Shown here: piece by piece, positions 8,223-16,542 of the stretch
Layout: every line of letters begins with the position of its first letter
Position numbering within the stretch: position 1 is the stretch's first letter
DNA from: Streptomyces sp. CBMA152
Lineage (GTDB): Bacteria > Actinomycetota > Actinomycetes > Streptomycetales > Streptomycetaceae
NCBI RefSeq assembly: GCF_014596475.1
Contig: NZ_MECJ01000026.1
Location: 1 to 57,423, forward strand
Direction of reading: 5' to 3'
Length of the DNA: 57,423 nucleotides
Made by a program: the position numbers and the translations under genes
Notes under the pieces: model-generated
What the model was told of the DNA's origin: nothing
Database searches by the model: none
The model's input: only the letters and a program-made list of their open reading frames with translations

Positions 8223-9644
8223 ATGCCTGGATCTTGGGTCAATTCCGCCGAGCGCATCGGTGCCGACCTGCACCTCGAGCTGGCCGCGACCGGACCGCGC
8301 CGCGCTGCGCTCGCGCAGGCACTGCGTGAGGCGGTCCAGGACGGGCGGCTGGGTGCGGGGGTCCGGCTGCCGCCCTACCGGTCGCTTGCGGCCGACCTTG
8401 GCCTCGCGCGGAACACGGTCGCCGATGCCTACGCGGAACTGGTCGCCGAGGGCTGGTTGACCGCCCGCCAGGGTTCGGGCACCCGGGTCGCGGAGCGCGC
8501 CGTACCGGCCAAGCCGGCCCGCCTGCCCAAGAAGGCGGCACCCGGTTCCAGCGCCCCCGCCCACAATCTGATGCAGGGGCAGCCGGATGCCTCCTCGTTC
8601 CCGAGGAACGCGTGGTCGGTCTCGACCCGTCGTGCGCTCACCGCCGCGCCCAGCGACGCCTTCGGGCCGGGCGACCCCCAGGGCCGGATCGAACTGCGAA
8701 AGGCGCTCGCGGACTACCTCGCCCGCGTCCGAGGGGTTCGGACCGGCCCGGACCGCATCGTGATCTGCTCGGGCTTTTCCGACGCGCTGCGCCTGTTGTT
8801 CGGCGGCGGCGTCCTGCGCGGCACGCTGGCGGTCGAGGCGTACGGCCTGGCGTTCCACCGGGCCCTGCTGGCAGCCGAAGGCGTACGGACGGTACCGCTC
8901 GGCCTGGACGACCACGGCACGAGGACCGAGGAACTGGCCGGACATCGCGGTGTTCGCTCTGCGCTGCTGACCCCGGCCCACCAGTTCCCCGTCGGGGGGC
9001 CTCTCGACCCGGCACGGCGCAACGCGGCGGTCGACTGGGCGCGCGCCCAAAGCAGCGTGGTGATCGAGGACGACTACGACGGGGAGTTCCGGTACGACCG
9101 CGAACCGGTCGGTGCGGTCCAGGCGCTGGACCCCGACCACGTGCTGTACGTCGGGTCGGCCAGCAAGAGTGTGTCGACCGCGCTTCGGCTGGGCTGGATG
9201 GTGCTGCCGGAACGGCTGGTCGATCCCGTCCTGGCGACGAAGGGTCAGCGCGAGCGCTGGACCAGCGTGGTTGACCAGCTCACCTTCGCGGACCTGATCA
9301 CCTCCGGGGCCTACGACCGGCACATCCGGCAGATGCGCCAGCGCTACCGTGACCGCCGCAACCGCTTGGCCGCCGCGCTCGCCGAGCAGACGCCGCACAT
9401 CGAGGTCACCGGGATCGCCGCAGGTCTGCACGCGGTGCTGCGCCTGCCGCCGGGCACCGAGACCTCCACGGTGAAGGCCGCCTCCTGGACGGGCCTCGCG
9501 CTCGACGGCCTCGCCGGCTACCGCCACCCCGACGCCGCGACGGTCCCGTTCGACGGCCTGGTCGTCGGCTACGCCACGCCGCCGGACCACGCCTACGCCG
9601 CCGCCCTCGACGCGCTCTGCCAGATCCTTCCACCCAGGCCGTGA
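8223..9644 (+). CDS. MocR-family (GntR-aminotransferase) transcriptional regulator
   Basis: A 473-residue protein with an N-terminal GntR winged helix (about residues 15-85: ALREAVQDGRLGAGVRLPPYRSLAADLGLARNTVADAYAELVAEGWL) and a C-terminal fold-type I aminotransferase-like domain. The PLP-binding Lys lies in GSASKSVSTALRLGW (about residue 318), and the preceding IEDDYDGEFRYD motif is typical of MocR/PdxR proteins. It presumably senses PLP or an amino-acid adduct. The divergent AhpD-like gene shares its 41-base promoter region and is the likely regulated gene. Confidence 0.9.
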   Translation: MPGSWVNSAERIGADLHLELAATGPRRAALAQALREAVQDGRLGAGVRLPPYRSLAADLGLARNTVADAYAELVAEGWLTARQGSGTRVAERAVPAKPARLPKKAAPGSSAPAHNLMQGQPDASSFPRNAWSVSTRRALTAAPSDAFGPGDPQGRIELRKALADYLARVRGVRTGPDRIVICSGFSDALRLLFGGGVLRGTLAVEAYGLAFHRALLAAEGVRTVPLGLDDHGTRTEELAGHRGVRSALLTPAHQFPVGGPLDPARRNAAVDWARAQSSVVIEDDYDGEFRYDREPVGAVQALDPDHVLYVGSASKSVSTALRLGWMVLPERLVDPVLATKGQRERWTSVVDQLTFADLITSGAYDRHIRQMRQRYRDRRNRLAAALAEQTPHIEVTGIAAGLHAVLRLPPGTETSTVKAASWTGLALDGLAGYRHPDAATVPFDGLVVGYATPPDHAYAAALDALCQILPPRP

Positions 9645-9762
9645 GCATCGGGGCACAAACGCAGCCGTACGCCGACACCGCACCCGGCACGCCGGACGCG
9701 GACAGCACGACCAACTCCTGCTGTCCACCCTGGCCGCCAAGGACGACGAACTCCAGCGGCTG

Positions 9763-10205
9763 TCAGTTGAGTGTGACCACGGGGTAGGCCTCCCTGGCGC
9801 TGTTCTTGGTTACCTCGAACCTCACTTGCGCGCCCTCCGGGCGCTTCGCGAGATCCGAGTTCAGCTGGTCGATGCCGCGGTCGAGATGCGTACCGCCTCC
9901 GTACGTGCCCTTGCTGTCGATGAAGTCGAGGGTGTCAGCCCGCTCCAACCCAGCCTTGGCGGCAGGTCCGTTCGGGTCCAGTTCCACCATCTTGACGCCG
10001 ACGATGTCTCCGCAGGCGCCCGAGCAGCCGTCGCCGAGGTTTCGGCCTTGGTGATGCCAAGCCTGGGAACGGAGCCCGATGGGGCCTGGACCGTGACGCT
10101 GTGGGAGGTGGCAACGGAAGTGGCTTGGGCGGGGGCGATCAGCAGGGCCATGCCGCATGACGCGACAACGGCCAGGGCAGCGGCATGACGCAAACGCAGG
10201 GTCAC
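9763..10205 (-). pseudogene. Secreted PDZ-domain protein, frameshifted
   Basis: From a GTG at 10205 the first frame encodes a good signal peptide (TLRLRHAAALAVVASCGMAL, then IAPAQA) and reaches PRLGITKAETSA. The protein then continues in a different frame from about 10045: LGDGCSGACGDIVGVKMVEL, PNGPAAKAGLERADTLDFID and so on to VVTLN. The second part is a clear PDZ domain with the carboxylate-binding region and the P-A-x-x-A-G-L motif. One indel near 10045 separates the two halves, so the copy is either broken or misread. It is one of three adjacent genes with a frameshift. Confidence 0.65.
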
Positions 10206-10379
10206 GGCTCATCCGATCTGTCGACCCCGATCCGTCTTGACCAGGTGCCCACTCACCCTGGCTCATCGGCCCGACCGCCCACAATGCGCACCACCCGTAC
10301 GGCCGGTGGCACCGCACGACCATCTTTCACACCCCTGAACTCACGCCGCCCGAACCCCTCGCTCGCCCCCGTTGCACTG

Positions 10380-10505
10380 TATTGGCGTGATGGTGTGCAG
10401 TGCCCGATTCAGCTGCCGGTCACCGCTGCGGCTGATCCGGTGCCGGTTGGTCAGTCCGGAGAACGCGGGGATCGGTGCGACACCGGCAAGGCGGCGAACG
10501 CGACT
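10380..10505 (-). mobile_element. IS110-family transposase remnant
   Basis: The minus strand encodes LAGVAPIPAFSGLTNRHRIS followed by RSGDRQLNRALHTI, which matches the conserved C-terminal (Transposase_20) region of IS110/IS116 transposases. Only about 40 residues remain, with a further frame break on its N-terminal side (SEVAFAA lies in another frame). It is fused to the truncated HIT-domain sequence of the gene at 10506-11136, so the insertion or its deletion broke that gene. Confidence 0.65.
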
Positions 10506-11136
10506 TCGGAGCGGAAGCGCCTGGAGTGCGACCAGCTGAGCGGCTGTGATGGGGTCGACGACGGCGTTGTCGACGTGGCGGCGCGGGATGACCAGGGTGT
10601 GCCCGGCGGTCACCCCGCCGCGCGGCACGATCGCGATCGCGTCGTCCGTCCCATGCGCGCACCACGGTGGCGGGCTCGGTGCCCGCGATGAACCGGCAGA
10701 ACCCGCACGTGGCGCCCACGGTGGGGTCGCGGTGGACCAGCGGACGCCCGATATGCCGGTGCACCACCTCGACGTCCGCGCCGTGTTCGCGAAGCCACGA
10801 AGCGACGGCTTCGGCAACAGCCGGGGCACGGTGGCGGCCATACCAACAGTGCACGTCCAGGTGGACCGGCCCGCCGTCGACACGACCCTCGCGCACCACC
10901 AGGACGTCGCTGCCGGCACCTTCGATCAGAGCGGCAGCACCCGGAGTCGCAAGGACGTGATCGCGTACGGCCGGATCGAGTCCCGTCAGCGGGACCAGGC
11001 CCCGGGTGATGGCGTGCGCAGCCGGATCCCACAACGTGCCGGACACATCGAGCTTGAGCACCGGCCCGTCAAGGCGGGGCGGGTCACTCCAGCGGGCACC
11101 GTACGAGGTGACAACGATCTGGGGCGTTGCAGACAC
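10506..11136 (-). pseudogene. RapZ C-terminal-like plus HIT-domain protein, frameshifted and truncated
   Basis: The GTG at 11136 has GGAGG four bases upstream. The first part (PQIVVTSYGARWSDPP ... VDVHCWYGRHRAPAVAEAVA ... RHIGRP) resembles the C-terminal domain of RapZ. It is followed by a HIT-type start, ATCGFCRFIAGTEPATVVRAW. Near 10650 one extra G shifts the frame; the HIT domain resumes as DDAIAIVPRGGVTAGHTLVIPRRH. It stops before the histidine triad, where an IS110 fragment begins. It therefore lacks its catalytic His motif and is very probably non-functional as a HIT hydrolase. Confidence 0.65.
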
Positions 11137-11346
11137 GGGACCTCCGGGAAGGGAGCCAGGGCCCCGGCTGCACGGGGGCCTTGGCGCGTCGGCAGACCCA
11201 TGTCCTGTGAGCCATGATCTGGGACAAGACGCCGTTCCAAACCGCATCGCCGTAAGGGCACGGCCCTGTCTCGCAGAACGCGATCAACCAAGGAGTGGCC
11301 CTCACCCGGCAGGCGCGGGCCACCACCGTTGCACGGAACGCCCGGG

Positions 11347-11697
11347 TCAGAATTGCTGGATGCCTTGCCAGTTGATGAACCAGTTGTTCGCCTGGGCGAA
11401 CGCCACGTCGAGCTCCTGGTCCTCGTCCTTCGCATCCCGGAAATTGGCGCGCAGGTAGATACGGAAGCCGGTGTGGGTGGCTTGGTAGACACACTGGGCG
11501 CCGTTGGAGTCCCACATGCGGCTGTCACCGCCCAGCGAGGCGGTGTAGGTGGGGATGTCCTGGCTGGGGATGAAGCCACCGACGGTGGTGTCGATGTCGA
11601 TGTAGATCGCGTAGTCGGTCGTCTGGCCGTTGCTGTCGACGTACTGCTGCCAGCCGGAACCTGCGGCGGTGCGGCCTGCGGCAGTGATGTTGGGCAT
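11347..11697 (-). CDS. Small beta-rich protein of unknown function
   Basis: A 116-residue protein without a signal peptide. It opens MPNITAAGRTAAGSGWQQYV and is rich in predicted strands (AIYIDIDTTVGGF, CVYQATHTGFRIYLRANF). This pattern of a short beta-sandwich with a T-G-F-R-[IV]-Y motif recurs in unnamed Streptomyces proteins and in lectin-like tail domains, so a carbohydrate-binding role is possible but not shown. AAAGG precedes the ATG. Confidence 0.55.
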   Translation of the reverse strand: MPNITAAGRTAAGSGWQQYVDSNGQTTDYAIYIDIDTTVGGFIPSQDIPTYTASLGGDSRMWDSNGAQCVYQATHTGFRIYLRANFRDAKDEDQELDVAFAQANNWFINWQGIQQF

Positions 11698-12356
11698 GCT
11701 GGGCCTTTCTCACGGAAGGCGGCTGCCCGCGGATGGAGGACAGCCGCCGCGACCGGGACAGTGCAGTCGACGACAGATCGTCCGCCGCCGTTGCACTCCG
11801 AGCATGCCGATACCCCATACCTCATCTCAACACATCAGCATATAAACACCCGAAAAGGGTGAAGTTCTCCAGCTGGAAGGCCAGTTACCGAGCCGAGATG
11901 AGGCAGACACGCCTCGTCCCGGCCCAGCCGCTCGGCGAGCCCGCCGCGGCCCACGGGTCTCCACAGACGAGCACCCGCAGGCCGGGGACACGCTCGGCCA
12001 GGGCCTTCATCTCCAGCCCGGCGCACAGCAGGGAACACGAGCACGAAGCGCGGGGCGCCCCTTCCATCGCGGGTGCGGTCGCCATTCACAGGGGGCAGCC
12101 CACTTGTTCGAGGACCGCGGCGACACCAACCGCGGGCACAGGGCGCCGGCTTGACATCGACATCAGGACGTTCCTCTTGGCCGGGCCGACCCGACCGTCG
12201 ACCACGCCGGAAAGGCTGCCCACCGGCGGCGGCTCCAGCAGTTGTCCGTCCGCATCGCTGCCCACTCCTACTGGCGCACCCCGGCCGGGGCCACACCCAG
12301 CGCGCGGATGGCACTGAAGAACCTCGTACGACCCACACCGGCACCGGCAGATCGGC
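11698..12356. other. Stretch without an intact gene
   Basis: Short fragments such as GLEMKALAERVPGLRVLVCG (minus strand, near 12000-12050) look protein-like but belong to no complete frame. The stretch probably holds decayed genes. Its right end carries the promoter of the LexA-like regulator. Confidence 0.35.
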
Positions 12357-12806
12357 ATGAGTGCTCGCCACCTCACCGAAACCCAGACACGCCTCACCCG
12401 CGCCGCCCGGAACTGGGTCACCGACCACGGCGAAGCACCCTCGGTCCGCGAACTCGCCGCAGCCGTCGGCCTGTCCAGCACGTCGTCGGTCGCCTACCAG
12501 CTCAAGCAGCTCAACGCCCTGAAAGTGGTGGTCGAAGACACGCGGCCACCGCCGCGCGGACCGCTGCCCACACTGCCGACGCTTACCCCGGCCGCCATCG
12601 ACCGCGCAACAGCGCCTTCCACGGAATGGCCGGGACACACCACGGGCGCGGCTCCCGAGAGCGACCGGCAGCGACCGAGACCGGGAACAGGGCCCGCGTC
12701 TGCGGTCGCGCTGTGGTGTCCGGCCGTCGGTCCTGAAGTGCCTTCACCATGTTGGCGATCAGACGTTCACGGTCAGCGGGCGTGGTCCGGCGCAGCACCG
12801 TGGTGA
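12357..12806 (+). CDS. LexA-type winged-helix DNA-binding protein
   Basis: The first 60 residues (LTETQTRLTRAARNWVTDHG followed by EAPSVRELAAAVGLSSTSSV) closely follow the N-terminal DNA-binding domain of LexA. The autoprotease domain is absent; after residue 70 the sequence becomes proline-rich and unstructured (149 residues in all). It may be a stand-alone regulator or a truncated LexA relative. Its 3' half overlaps an opposite-strand gene with a better ribosome binding site, so the true end of the protein is doubtful. Confidence 0.5.
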   Translation: MSARHLTETQTRLTRAARNWVTDHGEAPSVRELAAAVGLSSTSSVAYQLKQLNALKVVVEDTRPPPRGPLPTLPTLTPAAIDRATAPSTEWPGHTTGAAPESDRQRPRPGTGPASAVALWCPAVGPEVPSPCWRSDVHGQRAWSGAAPW

Positions 12807-12903
12807 ACTCCCCGACCGCCGTGTCGACGTCCCCGGCCACGAACGCGGCATCGCACCGGTCGACAGCCGCCTGCGCACCAACAGGACGATCACTCCTGCT
12901 CAT
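12583..12903 (-). CDS. Small protein of unknown function
   Basis: A 106-residue reading frame with a strong ribosome binding site (GGAGGGGGAGAG directly before ATG). The first 60 residues (AAVDRCDAAFVAGDVDTAVG, ending MVKALQDR) look like a helical TPR-like hairpin; the rest is low-complexity. It overlaps the 3' end of the LexA-like gene in antisense, so at least one of the two frames is shorter than given. It lies 69 bases upstream of the end of the methyltransferase gene, i.e. downstream of it in the same direction. Confidence 0.45.
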   Translation of the reverse strand: MSRSDRPVGAQAAVDRCDAAFVAGDVDTAVGEFTTVLRRTTPADRERLIANMVKALQDRRPDTTARPQTRALFPVSVAAGRSREPRPWCVPAIPWKALLRGRWRPG

Positions 12904-12972
12904 CTCTCCCCCTCCGTCTCGAGCCTGGAAGCAGACCGCGATGCCGCCGACCAGGCGCCGCGCTTTTGTCGT

Positions 12973-14109
12973 TCACAGCGTCGCCGTCCATCCGCTCCGG
13001 GACAGCGTGGTGACGCCGTCGGGGGTCACCACTACCCGGGCCCCGTAGACGGGCAAGCCGCCGTCCACGTTCAACCAGTTGCGGATCTTCTCCAGCTGAT
13101 CCCACAGACGGCGCGGGCCGCCCTGGTGAACTTGGGGAACCCCGTAGGTCCCCGTGGCGGTGGCCCGCGCCCAAGAGCCGTCCTCGTGGACCAGATACAC
13201 GGTGCGCGTCTCGCCGTCGTGGTCCTGGCGGTGGTCGATCCCGGGGGCGATCAGTTCGAGCATGGACCGCACATCCCACGTGTCCGGCACATACAGCAGT
13301 GGGTAGCGGCTGGTGGTGATGTCGCCGTCGGCTTGCCGGGCGTGTGCGAACAGGTCGTTCAGGGCGGGCTTGTCGTCGTAGTCGGCGCCGTGGCGGGTCC
13401 GCATGAACGAGGCCGTGTCAATGGAGGTGAGTCCGCTCGCGCCGCCGTCTTCGGTCTTGTCCGCGACAACGATCAGGCCGGTACCGGCGATCGTCGTCAC
13501 CAACCGCCCGCCCGGCCGCAAGGCCACCAGCCACGACGCGGGGATGTGCCGGACGGCGACGGTGGACACGATGCGGTCGTACGTCCCCGGCAGAGGGCCG
13601 GTGAGGTCACAGACCACCGTGCGGGGGTGCAGGCCGATCGAGTCGCAACGCTCGGTCGCGGCCTTCACGAGATAGGGGTCGACGTCCACGGAGGTGACGT
13701 GCTGATCCCCCAGACGCCGGCAGGCAAGCGCCGTGCCGTACCCCGAACCTGTGGTGACCAGGACATCGCAGTCGTCCGTGATCATCGCGTGCCGGTACAT
13801 CGCCACCACCAGCGAGGGCAGCGTGGAGGACGACGTGGGCCATGTGCCGGGCGGGACGATCTGGCCGGGTGCGGCCTGATCGGCGTGCAGCGGCCCCAGC
13901 CGCGTGACCAAGGTGTCGTTGCTGTAGGCCGCGTTCAGCCACCGTTCAACGTCTTCGGGACCGTCACGAACGACCCGGCCGTCGTCGACCCACTCCCACC
14001 AGCGCGGCACGAACAGGTGCCGGGGCGTGGAGGCGAGCGGGTCATGCCAGCGGGAAGCGGGGTGGACCGTGTCGGCCGCGAGAGCGCGGGCGTGGGTTTC
14101 CCAGTTCAA
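12973..14109 (-). CDS. PCMT-like SAM-dependent methyltransferase
   Basis: A 378-residue protein of the protein-L-isoaspartate O-methyltransferase type. The N-terminal ASRWHDPLASTPRHLFVPRWW is characteristic of the actinobacterial subgroup. SAM motif I reads DVLVTTGSGYGTALACRRLG and the acidic residue of motif II lies in VTSVDVDPYLV. The TTG start at 14109 is chosen because GGAAGGGA lies eight bases before it and the family homology begins there. It follows the radical SAM gene by 22 bases and is surely co-transcribed. PCMT-like enzymes of RiPP loci methylate Asp residues of modified peptides; whether this one acts on a peptide of the radical SAM enzyme, on the lanthipeptide at 18463, or elsewhere is open. 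Confidence 0.8.
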   Translation of the reverse strand: MNWETHARALAADTVHPASRWHDPLASTPRHLFVPRWWEWVDDGRVVRDGPEDVERWLNAAYSNDTLVTRLGPLHADQAAPGQIVPPGTWPTSSSTLPSLVVAMYRHAMITDDCDVLVTTGSGYGTALACRRLGDQHVTSVDVDPYLVKAATERCDSIGLHPRTVVCDLTGPLPGTYDRIVSTVAVRHIPASWLVALRPGGRLVTTIAGTGLIVVADKTEDGGASGLTSIDTASFMRTRHGADYDDKPALNDLFAHARQADGDITTSRYPLLYVPDTWDVRSMLELIAPGIDHRQDHDGETRTVYLVHEDGSWARATATGTYGVPQVHQGGPRRLWDQLEKIRNWLNVDGGLPVYGARVVVTPDGVTTLSRSGWTATL

Positions 14110-14131
14110 GGCGCCGTTCCCTTCCGTGTGG

Positions 14132-15049
14132 TCATTTCGCCGGGTCGCATGCCCCACCGCCGGTTTGGGGGTCGCACCCGCTGTCGTTGGTGGGATGGCA
14201 GTCCGGAGCGCAGGGGTCCACGCCCGGAGAGGGCATGCACGAGTCCTCGTCGGGGGTACAGCCACACCCTTGGCGCGGCGGGATCAACTCCTTCACCCGG
14301 GCCCACCCTTCGCCGCCGAAGACCTCCGCCAGATTCTTCTCCTTCACCGACCCTGCGGGCAGAAAACGCCCCAGTACGCAGGGAGTTACCGTGCCATCCG
14401 GCATGATGGCCGCCGTCCCGTGAGCGCATTTCCCGCACAGCTGCGACGCGGACGGGAGGAGAATCTTCGCGGCGTTGCCCACGGCGCGGACACGGTCGAT
14501 GTGGACACCGGTGACCCCGAGGGCTTCGAGTTCGGCGCGGGCTTCTTCGACGCGCTGCTTGTCGGACACGTCCACGATGCCCACCCGGACGGTAATCCCC
14601 CGGCGCAGGGCCTCGGCGATGTTCGCGCGGGTGGCGGCGTGGCTGCCTTCGCGGCCGGTGACGGCATCGTGCCCGTCGTCGGTGACGCAGTAGTACGACG
14701 TCGCCAGACTGACGCCGTCGCGCTCGAACAGCTTCCAGTGCGCGAGTCGGACCTTGTACAGGTTGCTGTAGACCTCCACACCGAGACCCAGACACAGGGC
14801 ATGCTCGACCAGCTCGGCGAACTGCGGGTGCAGAGTCGGCTCACCGCCGATCAACTGGACCTTCTCGACGCCGATCACGGCAGCCTCGGCCAGCACCCGC
14901 ATCCAGTCACCGCCGGTCATGCTGCCGTGGCCCTTGGTGGGACCGGCCTCGGCGTAGCAGTGCGAGGAACACGTGAGCTGGCAGCGGCCGGTGATCTCCA
15001 ACTCAAGGAACGACGGGATCGTGGCGACCGGCTCGGCAGTTGTGGCCAT
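14132..15049 (-). CDS. Radical SAM protein with SPASM-like Cys-rich C-terminus
   Basis: A 305-residue radical SAM enzyme. The [4Fe-4S] motif appears as CQLTCSSHCYAE, i.e. C-x3-C-x3-C rather than the standard C-x3-C-x2-C; the GGEPTLHP motif follows. A C-terminal region starts with CGKCAHGTAAIMPDGTVTPC and continues with about ten further Cys (GCGCTPDEDSCMP, CAPDCHP, GCDP), which would hold auxiliary clusters as in SPASM enzymes that modify peptides. The ATG has a strong AAAGGAGG eight bases upstream. It is followed by the PCMT-like gene and preceded by a 35-codon ORF that could encode its substrate. Confidence 0.85.
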   Translation of the reverse strand: MATTAEPVATIPSFLELEITGRCQLTCSSHCYAEAGPTKGHGSMTGGDWMRVLAEAAVIGVEKVQLIGGEPTLHPQFAELVEHALCLGLGVEVYSNLYKVRLAHWKLFERDGVSLATSYYCVTDDGHDAVTGREGSHAATRANIAEALRRGITVRVGIVDVSDKQRVEEARAELEALGVTGVHIDRVRAVGNAAKILLPSASQLCGKCAHGTAAIMPDGTVTPCVLGRFLPAGSVKEKNLAEVFGGEGWARVKELIPPRQGCGCTPDEDSCMPSPGVDPCAPDCHPTNDSGCDPQTGGGACDPAK

Positions 15050-15092
15050 GGCGTCAACCTCCTTTGTGAGAAGCGAGTTGTGCGTGCGCGGT

Positions 15093-15200
15093 TCAGGTGA
15101 TGGCGAGCACTTGCGTCGGCCCCAAGCTCCCGGTCACGTGGATGAGTGCTGGAAGGTTCGGCCCGTGGTCCGGCGGGACGGCCGGGGCCACGGAGCTCAA
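15093..15200 (-). CDS. Candidate 35-residue peptide before the radical SAM gene
   Basis: A TTG codon overlaps the preceding stop as TTGA, the same coupling style (GTGA) as the two junctions upstream in this operon. The frame has high third-position GC and encodes a peptide with PAVPPDHGPNLPALIHVTGS in its middle and VLAIT at the end. It stops 43 bases before the radical SAM start. It could be a peptide substrate or leader, or a chance frame; there is no independent ribosome binding site. Confidence 0.3.
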   Translation of the reverse strand: MSSVAPAVPPDHGPNLPALIHVTGSLGPTQVLAIT

Positions 15201-15424
15201 GGGGGGCGGCTTCCACAGCGGCAGGTACGCGGCCCGCCGTCCGGCTGCTCGGCCACAGAGGCCGAAGCGGGATCTTCGGAGGCGGTCGACGGCCGGTTGA
15301 TGTCGTGGTTGATGGTGGCGGCGTAGCCGGTCAGGCCGAGCGCGTTGCCGACGATGAGGACCAGTCCGACCGTGGTGCCGCCGGGTAACCGGCCAGGCAG
15401 CTCGGGCCTGCGGTGCGCGCTCAC
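15197..15424 (-). CDS. Small single-pass membrane protein
   Basis: A 75-residue protein with one membrane segment (TTVGLVLIVGNALGLTGYAA) at about residues 16-35 after a basic, proline-rich N-terminus. The hydrophilic tail contains C-R-C near the end (PRTCRCGSRPP). The GTG start overlaps the stop of the gene at 15421 as GTGA. Function unknown; it is part of the radical SAM operon by position. Confidence 0.5.
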   Translation of the reverse strand: MSAHRRPELPGRLPGGTTVGLVLIVGNALGLTGYAATINHDINRPSTASEDPASASVAEQPDGGPRTCRCGSRPP

Positions 15425-15924
15425 CGTCTGCCCCCGGGTGCGTGGGCTGTCAGCGGCGGCATGAGGCAGTCGGGGTCGGTGGTCCACTCCTGGCCGCCCG
15501 CAGGGTCCGGGCGCAGCCACGCCAGCCCGTCCGGGTAGAAGGCCACCAGGCGGCCAGTGCGGCCGTGGGCCGTGTCGTACACCAGGGAGCCCAGGGCCGT
15601 GACCGGCTGCCATGCTGCTTCGATGAACGCGGGCCGCCGTCCGGCCCATTTGGCGAGTTCGGCCCACGTTTCGGTACGGGTCGCGAGCATGGGCCGCGTG
15701 TAGGTGATCAGACCGCGTGCCCGCCCGGCCTCCATCGCTTCCCGCGCCACCTTGCGGAAGGGGCGGCGCCCCGAGCCTGTCAGGCGGCCGGTCAGCTCCG
15801 CCCGCACCCCATAGCCGTAGCGCGCGGCGAACTCCCGGCACGGGAGCAGGTAGGGCTCCGGGTTGGTGTCGTCGTCGGGGAGCGCCAGGTAGATGATGAC
15901 CGGCACCCGGCCGAGGCCGGTCAC
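15421..15924 (-). CDS. Unknown protein, possible recombinase-like N-terminal fold
   Basis: A 167-residue protein starting VTGLGRVPVIIYLALPDDDT. The arrangement of an early hydrophobic strand, then CREFAARYGYGVRAELTG and REAMEAGRARGLITYT, loosely recalls the N-terminal domain of small serine recombinases, but the catalytic Ser is not evident. It overlaps the DUF6415-like gene upstream (GTGA) and the membrane protein downstream (GTGA), so the three are translationally coupled. Function not assigned. Confidence 0.6.
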   Translation of the reverse strand: MTGLGRVPVIIYLALPDDDTNPEPYLLPCREFAARYGYGVRAELTGRLTGSGRRPFRKVAREAMEAGRARGLITYTRPMLATRTETWAELAKWAGRRPAFIEAAWQPVTALGSLVYDTAHGRTGRLVAFYPDGLAWLRPDPAGGQEWTTDPDCLMPPLTAHAPGGRR

Positions 15925-16280
15925 TGCCCGGCTCCAGGCTGCTCCAGGGCCATCCCGAGGAGCTGGCGGGTGCAGCGGGCCAGTACCTGGGCGTGGACAC
16001 AGGCAGCGGCCCGGTGGTTGCCGGGGCCTTTGTCGAGTTCCGCCCGTACCTCGGCCACGACCTCCTGCCAGCCGGGAGCGCACCGGTCCTCCACCACGGG
16101 GACGAGCAGCGCGATGTGGCCGCGCAGCAGTTCCAGCCACTCCTCCACCATCTCCGGGTCGGGGAGACCTGCGCGGGGGGCGAGGATTCGGGCCACGGTG
16201 TCCGTGATGGCCTCGTGGTCGACCGGGATTGGGTTGCTCGCGGTGGTGGTCGGCAGAGCGGTGGGTGAGCGGCGCGTCAT
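15921..16280 (-). CDS. DUF6415-like protein
   Basis: A 119-residue helical protein. The segment LRGHIALLVPVVEDRCAPGW followed by an Ala-rich helix and ARCTRQLLGMALEQ fits the Streptomyces DUF6415 family, whose members often sit next to natural-product or regulator genes. The same pattern recurs in the C-terminal half of the protein at 44786. It is the first gene of a minus-strand operon leading to the radical SAM enzyme. GAGG precedes the ATG. Molecular role unknown. Confidence 0.6.
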   Translation of the reverse strand: MTRRSPTALPTTTASNPIPVDHEAITDTVARILAPRAGLPDPEMVEEWLELLRGHIALLVPVVEDRCAPGWQEVVAEVRAELDKGPGNHRAAACVHAQVLARCTRQLLGMALEQPGAGQ

Positions 16281-16350
16281 GGGGTGCCTCTTCGCGACAG
16301 TAGGTAGCGGGGCGGTGCCCAGAGAACGGCGTGACAGGGGGCGGGGGGAA

Positions 16351-16485
16351 GGAACTTCTGCTGAACTTCGCGGCCTTGGGACTGGCGTGCGGGCAACCCG
16401 GCGGCCAAGGGCGGTGTGTTCTGTGCAGGCCGGGGCGGGAGCAGCCCGTCTTTGGGGAGGGTGTGGAACTTTTGCTGAACTTGCG
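16351..16485. promoter_or_regulatory. Paired 18-bp direct repeats in a divergent promoter region
   Basis: GGAACTTYTGCTGAACTT occurs at 16351 and again at 16466 in the same orientation. Each copy itself contains two GAACTT units ten bases apart. The region separates the DUF6415/radical SAM operon (minus) from the aminotransferase/lanthipeptide genes (plus), so a shared regulator is plausible. Confidence 0.45.
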
Positions 16486-16542
16486 CTCATCTGACCGGGC
16501 AGGGGACTGTCCTGCCGGGCGGGCGCTGCGACACTGGCCGGC

